Below, piece by piece: positions 55,751 to 64,000 of a stretch of DNA of 64,000 nt. A program made the translations under genes and the position numbers. This DNA is from Enterobacter sp. CC120223-11 (GTDB lineage Bacteria > Pseudomonadota > Gammaproteobacteria > Enterobacterales > Enterobacteriaceae). The notes under the pieces are model-generated. The model was not told the DNA's origin. It worked only from the letters and a program-made list of their open reading frames with translations, and ran no database searches. The DNA lies in assembly GCF_900215375.1 (NCBI RefSeq), contig NZ_OBEF01000008.1, positions 145,793-209,792 of the forward strand, read 5' to 3'. Position 1 is the first letter of the stretch. Each line of letters begins with the position of its first letter.

Positions 55751-55788
55751 AAAAAGCCGCCTCCCTTTCACCGGGAGACGGCTTTAAA
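55751..55788 (-). terminator. Terminator of pntAB
   Basis: On the minus strand AAAGCCG-CTCCC-type arms (AAAGCCGTCTCCC and GGGAGGCGGCTTT) pair around a short loop and run into TTTTTT. It lies between pntB and leuE. Confidence 0.88.
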
Positions 55789-55809
55789 CGCACAAACTTA
55801 TAAGCCGGA

Positions 55810-57201
<1,392 letters not shown>

Positions 57202-57208
57202 CTACCCC

Positions 57209-59263
<2,055 letters not shown>

Positions 59264-60214
59264 ATGAAGCTTAAGAACACCCTCCTGGCGTCCGCTCTTC
59301 TGTCCGCAACGGCATTTAGCGCCTTTGCTGCCACCGAGTTAACGCCGGAGCAAGCGGCAGCCCTCAAGCCGTACGATCGTATCGTTATCACCGGTCGTTT
59401 TAATGCTATTGGTGACGCCGTGGATGCCGTTTCACGCAAGGCAGACAAAGAAGGCGCAGCCTCTTTCTATGTTGTTGATACCTCGGATTTCTCCGGCAGC
59501 GGCAACTGGCGCGTCACTGCAGACTTCTATAAAGAAGATGCGCCGAAAGCCGAAGTGGTTAAAAACCGTGTGATTGATGGCGTGATGGAACTGCCGAAAG
59601 ACCAGGCTGCAACGCTTGAGCCGTTCGACACCGTTACCGTGCAGGGCTTCTATCGCAGCCAGCCTGACGTGAACTCCGCCATCGCCAAAGCCGCTAAAGA
59701 GAAAGGCGCATCGTCCTTCTTTATCGTGCGTCAGGTTGATGCGAACCAGGGTGGCAACCAGCGCGTGACGGCTTATGTGTATAAGTCCGATGCGAAAAAG
59801 CGTGTGGTTCAGAGCCCGGACGCTATTCCGGCAAACTCCCAGGCCGGTAAAGCCGCGATTGCTGCCGGTGGTACAGCCGCTGCGGCCGTAGAAATTCCAG
59901 GCGTTGCGACCTCTTCCTCCGTAGGTTCGAGCGAAGGCGTGGGCCGCTTCTTCGAAACGCAGTCAACTAAAGGTGGACGTTACAGTGTCACCCTGCCTGA
60001 CGGCACCAAAATCGAAGAGCTGAACAAAATCACCGCCGCTCAGATGGTGCCTTTCGACAACGTGCAGTTCACCGGTAACTACGGCAACATGACCGAGATC
60101 TCCTACCAGGTGGCGAAACGCGCAGCGAAGAAAGGCGCGAAGTATTATCACATCACCCGCCAGTGGCAGGAGCGCGGTGGCAACATGACCATCAGCGCCG
60201 ACTTGTATAAGTAA
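59264..60214 (+). CDS. ydgH: Periplasmic protein YdgH with three BhsA/McbA-type domains
   Basis: 316 residues, with a signal peptide (1-22, ending AFA). Three DUF1471 domains of about 60 residues follow (near 30-100, 108-175 and 252-316), each with a PFDxVxxxG start and a C-terminal strand TxxxYK. E. coli YdgH has the same build; it is periplasmic or membrane-associated with stress links. AAGGATT stands just before the ATG. A terminator follows. Confidence 0.92.
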   Translation: MKLKNTLLASALLSATAFSAFAATELTPEQAAALKPYDRIVITGRFNAIGDAVDAVSRKADKEGAASFYVVDTSDFSGSGNWRVTADFYKEDAPKAEVVKNRVIDGVMELPKDQAATLEPFDTVTVQGFYRSQPDVNSAIAKAAKEKGASSFFIVRQVDANQGGNQRVTAYVYKSDAKKRVVQSPDAIPANSQAGKAAIAAGGTAAAAVEIPGVATSSSVGSSEGVGRFFETQSTKGGRYSVTLPDGTKIEELNKITAAQMVPFDNVQFTGNYGNMTEISYQVAKRAAKKGAKYYHITRQWQERGGNMTISADLYK

Positions 60215-60232
60215 TCTCTGCATTTGTCTTTA

Positions 60233-60256
60233 AAGGCAGCTTCGGCTGCCTTTTTT
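60233..60256 (+). terminator. Rho-independent terminator of ydgH
   Basis: AAGGCAGC and GCTGCCTT pair around a TTCG tetraloop and run into TTTTTT. Confidence 0.95.
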
Positions 60257-60391
60257 ATTTTTTTCTGGCCCTGCGCATTGCATGCCTGCGACTCTCTCCG
60301 TAAAATCGCGCGCCGTAGCGTAATCCTCCATTTTTATGCGTTTTTGCCAAATAAATATTCTGGCTAATTTACTTCCTTCAACAGGATGCTC

Positions 60392-61774
60392 ATGGAAAAG
60401 AAACTTGGCCTCAGTGCCCTGACGGCGCTGGTCCTCAGCTCAATGCTCGGCGCGGGCGTGTTCAGCCTGCCGCAAAATATGGCCGAAGTGGCCAGCCCTT
60501 CTGCACTGCTTATCGGCTGGGCTATCACCGGCGTTGGCATTCTGTTCCTCGCCTTCGCGATGCTGCTGTTAACCCGCATTCGTCCGGATCTGGACGGCGG
60601 CATATTCACCTACGCCCGTGAAGGCTTCGGCGAGCTGATTGGCTTCTGCTCCGCCTGGGGATACTGGCTGTGCGCGGTGATTGCCAACGTTTCCTACCTG
60701 GTTATCGTCTTCTCTGCCCTGAGCTTCTTTACCGACACGCCTGACCATCGTCTGTTCGGCGATGGCAATACCTGGCAGGCGATGATTGGCGCGTCAGTGC
60801 TGCTGTGGGTTGTGCATTTCCTTGTGCTTCGCGGCGTGCAGACGGCAGCCAGCATCAACTTAGCGGCAACCCTGGCGAAACTGGTGCCGCTCGGGCTGTT
60901 TATCGTCCTGGCGGCAATGGCCTTTAAGAGCGAAACCTTCAGCCTTGACTTCAGCGGCGTGGCCCTTGGCGTCCCGGTGTGGGAACAGGTGAAAAACACC
61001 ATGCTCATCACGCTGTGGGTATTTATTGGCGTGGAAGGCGCGGTGGTGGTTTCTGCCCGCGCACGTAACAAGAAAGACGTGGGCCGCGCCACGCTGCTGG
61101 CCGTGCTTTCTGCGTTAAGCGTATACCTGCTGGTGACGCTGCTTTCCCTCGGCGTGGTGCCACGCGCGGAGCTCGCAGAGATGCGCAACCCGTCGATGGC
61201 GGGCCTGATGGTGAGCATGATGGGTTCATGGGGCGAAGTGGTTATCGCGGCGGGCCTGATTGTCTCAGTCTGCGGCGCATACCTGAGCTGGACCATCATG
61301 GCGGCGGAAGTGCCTTATCTGGCCGCCACGCACAAAGCGTTCCCGCGCATTTTCGGTCGTCAGAATAAAAACAACGCACCGGCCTCTTCTCTGTGGCTGA
61401 CCAACGTCAGCGTACAGGTTTGTCTGATCCTGATATGGCTTACCGGCTCGGACTATAATACTCTGCTGACCATCGCCTCTGAGATGATTCTGGTGCCGTA
61501 CTTCCTCGTGGGCGCGTTTCTGCTGAAAATGGCCACTCGTCCCCTGCATAAAGCAGTGGCTATCGGCGCCTGCATTTATGGCTTATGGTTATTGTACGCC
61601 TCAGGCCCGATGCACCTGCTGCTTTCAGTGGTGCTGTACGCACCGGGCCTGCTGGTCTTTATCTATGCCCGTCGTACGCACCAACTGGATAACGTACTCA
61701 AAAACCGTGAAGTGGCACTGATTGGTCTGTTACTGGTTGCCGCAATACCGGCAACGTGGATATTAGTGGGGTAA
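60392..61774 (+). CDS. ydgI: Putative arginine/ornithine antiporter YdgI (APC family)
   Basis: 460 residues, the E. coli YdgI length, with twelve hydrophobic helices. It begins MEKKLGLSALTALVLSSMLG, with the APC substrate-binding GAGVFSLP motif. The ArcD-like assignment is by family. The ATG at 60392 matches the E. coli start; one two codons earlier is in frame. AACAGGA precedes it. It is separated from folM by about 40 bases. Confidence 0.93.
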   Translation: MEKKLGLSALTALVLSSMLGAGVFSLPQNMAEVASPSALLIGWAITGVGILFLAFAMLLLTRIRPDLDGGIFTYAREGFGELIGFCSAWGYWLCAVIANVSYLVIVFSALSFFTDTPDHRLFGDGNTWQAMIGASVLLWVVHFLVLRGVQTAASINLAATLAKLVPLGLFIVLAAMAFKSETFSLDFSGVALGVPVWEQVKNTMLITLWVFIGVEGAVVVSARARNKKDVGRATLLAVLSALSVYLLVTLLSLGVVPRAELAEMRNPSMAGLMVSMMGSWGEVVIAAGLIVSVCGAYLSWTIMAAEVPYLAATHKAFPRIFGRQNKNNAPASSLWLTNVSVQVCLILIWLTGSDYNTLLTIASEMILVPYFLVGAFLLKMATRPLHKAVAIGACIYGLWLLYASGPMHLLLSVVLYAPGLLVFIYARRTHQLDNVLKNREVALIGLLLVAAIPATWILVG

Positions 61775-61811
61775 CGCGCTTACCCCATCGCGAAGGCTTA
61801 AGGAGATAACG

Positions 61812-62534
61812 ATGGGAGAACGCGAAGCCCGCCCCGTACTGATTACTGGTGGAGGCCGCCGTATTGGCCTCGCCCTTGCCCATCATTTTCTGAATCAGCA
61901 GCAGCCGGTGATTGTCAGCTACCGCACGCGGTATGACGCGATCGGCGTGCTGGAAAACGCCGGTGCGCTGTGCATCGCCGCTGATTTCTCAACGGATGAC
62001 GGCATTCTCGCTTTTGCAGAAACCGTCAAATCTCATACCGATGGCCTGCGGGCGCTCATCCATAACGCCAGCGCCTGGATCCCTGAAAAACCGGGCATTT
62101 CGCTCAGTGACGTGATGCAGCAAATGATGCAGATCCACGTCAACGCACCTTACCTGTTGAATCATGCACTTGAACCGCTCCTGCGCGGCCACGGCCATGC
62201 GGCAAGCGACATCATTCATTTCACCGATTACGTGGTGGAGAAAGGCAGCGACAAGCATATTGCGTATGCCGCCAGCAAGGCCGCACTCGATAACATGACG
62301 CGCTCCTTTGCCCGCAAGCTCGCGCCAGAGGTGAAAGTCAATGCGATTGCGCCGGCGCTTATCCTGTTCAACGAAACGGATGACGCCGAATACCGTCAGA
62401 ATGCCCTGAGTAAGTCGCTGATGAAGGTTGCCCCCGGAGAGAAGGAGATCCTCGACCTGGTGGATTACCTGTTCTCCAGCTGCTATGTCACCGGACGCTC
62501 ATTTGGCGTCGACGGAGGTCGCCCACTGCGTTAG
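61812..62534 (+). CDS. folM: Dihydromonapterin reductase FolM
   Basis: 240 residues of the short-chain dehydrogenase family. Cofactor motif TGGGRRIG (Arg for NADPH) and the catalytic YAASKAALDNM with the Tyr and Lys are visible. It reduces dihydromonapterin (and dihydrofolate) to the tetrahydro form. AAGGAGATAACG precedes the ATG. The 3' end overlaps the convergent ydgC by four bases. Confidence 0.95.
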   Translation: MGEREARPVLITGGGRRIGLALAHHFLNQQQPVIVSYRTRYDAIGVLENAGALCIAADFSTDDGILAFAETVKSHTDGLRALIHNASAWIPEKPGISLSDVMQQMMQIHVNAPYLLNHALEPLLRGHGHAASDIIHFTDYVVEKGSDKHIAYAASKAALDNMTRSFARKLAPEVKVNAIAPALILFNETDDAEYRQNALSKSLMKVAPGEKEILDLVDYLFSSCYVTGRSFGVDGGRPLR

Positions 62535-62866
62535 TGAAACCGACTCCAGACGGTAATCAGCAGCCAGGCACTGAGACTCCAGCAGGCTACTGCGCCCGCC
62601 AGCGCCAACGGCAGGCGCAGAAAGCCTGTTAAATACCACAGCGACAGCAGATAGAGAAAATAAGGAATGATCGACCACATCCCGAACACGATGGTGGTTC
62701 GCAGCGCCTCGGTGCCGCGCTCGCTGGCGACAATATAGTGGGCAATCAGGGCGAAAGTGGGAAATAAAGGGATCAGTCCGGCAATGTAGTAGTTCTTCGT
62801 TTTTGCCAGCACGCCAATCAGTAACACCACCAGCGCACCCAGCACCGCTTTTATCAGTAACCCCAT
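62531..62866 (-). CDS. ydgC: GlpM-family inner-membrane protein YdgC
   Basis: 111 residues, the E. coli length, with four hydrophobic helices. It begins MGLLIKAVLGALVVLLIGVL and contains YYIAGLIPLFPTFALIAHYI, almost identical to E. coli. GlpM-like proteins have been linked to alginate production in Pseudomonas; the role here is unknown. The ATG at 62866 matches E. coli; a 27-codon upstream extension is left out. Confidence 0.9.
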   Translation of the reverse strand: MGLLIKAVLGALVVLLIGVLAKTKNYYIAGLIPLFPTFALIAHYIVASERGTEALRTTIVFGMWSIIPYFLYLLSLWYLTGFLRLPLALAGAVACWSLSAWLLITVWSRFH

Positions 62867-62919
62867 GACCCAGCCTGAAATCCGTCTTAAGAATGTGTTG
62901 AGGATAACGGAAGTTACAT

Positions 62920-62936
62920 TGTTTATGAAAGATTTA
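62920..62936 (+). promoter_or_regulatory. PhoP box upstream of rstA
   Basis: TGTTTA, five bases and GATTTA form the direct-repeat PhoP box (GGTTTA-N5-GGTTTA). It lies 55 bases before rstA, which is PhoP-activated in E. coli. Confidence 0.75.
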
Positions 62937-62991
62937 TAGCCCCCCATAAACAGGCGGTGTATTTTAGCGTTTTTCGTCGCGCTGAATGGTT

Positions 62992-63711
62992 ATGAACAAG
63001 ATCGTTTTTGTGGAAGATGATCCCGAAGTCGGGTCACTGATCGCTGCCTATCTCGGCAAGCATGATATGGACGTTATCGTTGAACCACGGGGCGATCGTG
63101 CCGAGGAAGTGGTGCTGCGTGAACAGCCCGACCTGGTGCTGCTGGACATCATGCTGCCCGGCAAAGACGGCATGACCATCTGCCGCGATCTGCGTGCGCA
63201 GTGGCAAGGGCCCATAGTTCTGCTAACTTCGCTCGACAGCGACATGAACCATATTCTGTCTCTGGAAATGGGCGCGAGCGATTACATCCTCAAAACCACG
63301 CCGCCTGCGGTGCTGCTGGCGCGCCTGCGTCTGCATTTGCGCCAGCACGTTGCTGCGCCCGCAAGTGAAAAACCCGCTTCCGGCCTGACGCCGCATAAAG
63401 CCCTTCGTTTTGGCACCCTTGCTATCGACCCTGTTAACCGTCAGGTTCAGCTGAGCGGCAGCAATGTTACGCTCTCCACCGCCGATTTTGACCTGCTTTG
63501 GGAGCTTGCCACCCACGCCGGGCAAATCATGGACCGTGACGCGCTGCTGAAAAATTTACGCGGCGTGAGTTATGACGGAATGGACCGCAGCGTGGACGTC
63601 GCTATTTCCCGCTTGCGCAAAAAGCTGCTCGACAGCGCTACCGAGCCGTACCGTATTAAAACCGTGCGTAACAAGGGCTATCTTTTCGCGCCCCACGCCT
63701 GGGATAACTGA
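62992..63711 (+). CDS. rstA: Two-component response regulator RstA
   Basis: 239 residues of the OmpR class. The receiver has acidic EDD (VFVEDDPEVG), phospho-acceptor Asp52 (LVLLDIMLPGKDG) and the switch residues TSLDS and KTTPP. The C-terminal winged helix contains DRSVDVAISRLRKKL. The ATG at 62992 (MNKIVFVED) matches E. coli; two codons upstream are left out. RstA controls asr, csgD and other genes; a PhoP box precedes it. Confidence 0.96.
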   Translation: MNKIVFVEDDPEVGSLIAAYLGKHDMDVIVEPRGDRAEEVVLREQPDLVLLDIMLPGKDGMTICRDLRAQWQGPIVLLTSLDSDMNHILSLEMGASDYILKTTPPAVLLARLRLHLRQHVAAPASEKPASGLTPHKALRFGTLAIDPVNRQVQLSGSNVTLSTADFDLLWELATHAGQIMDRDALLKNLRGVSYDGMDRSVDVAISRLRKKLLDSATEPYRIKTVRNKGYLFAPHAWDN

Positions 63712-63735
63712 TTTTTTGCCGTCACGGGGCCACAG

Positions 63736-64000
63736 ATGAGAAAGTTGTTCGTGCAGTTTTACCTGCTGCTGTTTGTCTGCTTTCTGGTGATGACCATGCT
63801 GGTCGGGCTGGTGTACAAATTCACCGCCGAACGCGCCGGGCGACAATCTCTCGACGACCTGATGAAGAGTTCGCTGTACCTGATGCGCAGCGAACTGCGT
63901 GAAATTCCGCCCCGTGACTGGAGCAAAACGCTCAAAGAGCTCGACCTCAATCTCTCTTTCGACCTGCGTATAGAGCCGCTGAATAAGTTCCAGCTGGCAG
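63736..64000 (+). CDS. rstB: Sensor histidine kinase RstB, N-terminal part
   Basis: Only the first 88 codons are in the window; the end is cut by the window edge. The chain starts MRKLFVQFYLLLFVCFLVMT with one transmembrane helix (about 5-30), followed by the start of the periplasmic sensor (ERAGRQSLDDLMKSSLYLMR). It follows rstA by 24 bases, as in E. coli, and should be the cognate kinase. Confidence 0.95.
   Translation, partial: MRKLFVQFYLLLFVCFLVMTMLVGLVYKFTAERAGRQSLDDLMKSSLYLMRSELREIPPRDWSKTLKELDLNLSFDLRIEPLNKFQLA

Overview
The window is a chromosomal segment of a Gram-negative enteric bacterium. The synteny anchors (asr-ydgU-ydgD-mdtIJ-tqsA on the left, pntAB-ydgH-ydgI-folM-ydgC-rstAB on the right), the FNR, PhoP and LexA sites, and near-identity of many products to Escherichia coli proteins place it in the Enterobacteriaceae. 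The malonate decarboxylase operon, the beta-ketoadipate (pca) cluster and the bluF/ycgZ locus together fit the Enterobacter/Lelliottia/Leclercia/Klebsiella side of the family. I cannot fix the genus from the sequence alone.

Layout. 1-5.6 kb: end of asr, the tiny membrane protein ydgU, the protease-like ydgD, a GGDEF-EAL c-di-GMP enzyme, the spermidine exporter mdtJI and the AI-2 transporter tqsA. 5.6-11.9 kb: an AT-rich accessory region with a candidate 36-residue membrane peptide, two divergent LuxR-type regulators, a type V autotransporter and a small secreted Ala-rich repeat protein. 12.1-20.1 kb: complete mdcABCDEFGH malonate decarboxylase operon with its LysR regulator mdcR. 20.2-24.3 kb: blue-light locus (BLUF sensor bluF, MerR repressor bluR, ycgZ-ymgA-ariR connector operon), with a third LuxR-type regulator as the apparent last gene of that operon. 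24.3-33.2 kb: a secreted TIM-barrel-like protein, an aldo/keto reductase, a DMT exporter, LexA-controlled umuD and umuC separated by about 3 kb carrying a secreted lipase-like hydrolase, a UspG-like stress protein and an omptin protease, then a ParD-like protein coupled to a second methionine aminopeptidase. 33.3-39.4 kb: pcaIJFBDC with the divergent regulator pcaR. 39.4-48.6 kb: smrA, the sRNA mcaS, the abgR/abgABT p-aminobenzoyl-glutamate system, ogt, fnr, uspE, ydiH. 48.8-55.7 kb: a membrane PQQ dehydrogenase, a chemoreceptor, frmRA for formaldehyde detoxification, a doubtful small ORF and leuE. 55.8-64 kb: pntAB, ydgH, ydgI, folM, ydgC, rstA and the start of rstB.

Themes. Several carbon-source modules lie close together (malonate, protocatechuate-derived beta-ketoadipate, folate breakdown products, PQQ-dependent sugar or cyclic-acid oxidation). 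Regulatory DNA is readable in many places: three PcaR-type 15-mers, two near-consensus LexA boxes, an FNR box before fnr, a PhoP box before rstA, TGTACA repeats around bluF/ycgZ, a G-tract operator before frmR, a palindrome before mdcA and another between abgR and abgA. In E. coli tqsA sits next to pntB; here about 50 kb lies between them, including a block (smrA-mcaS-abg-ogt-fnr-uspE) that in E. coli lies elsewhere. The less described parts are the LuxR/autotransporter/repeat-protein region, the LuxR gene attached to the blue-light operon, and the 36-codon membrane peptide ORF.
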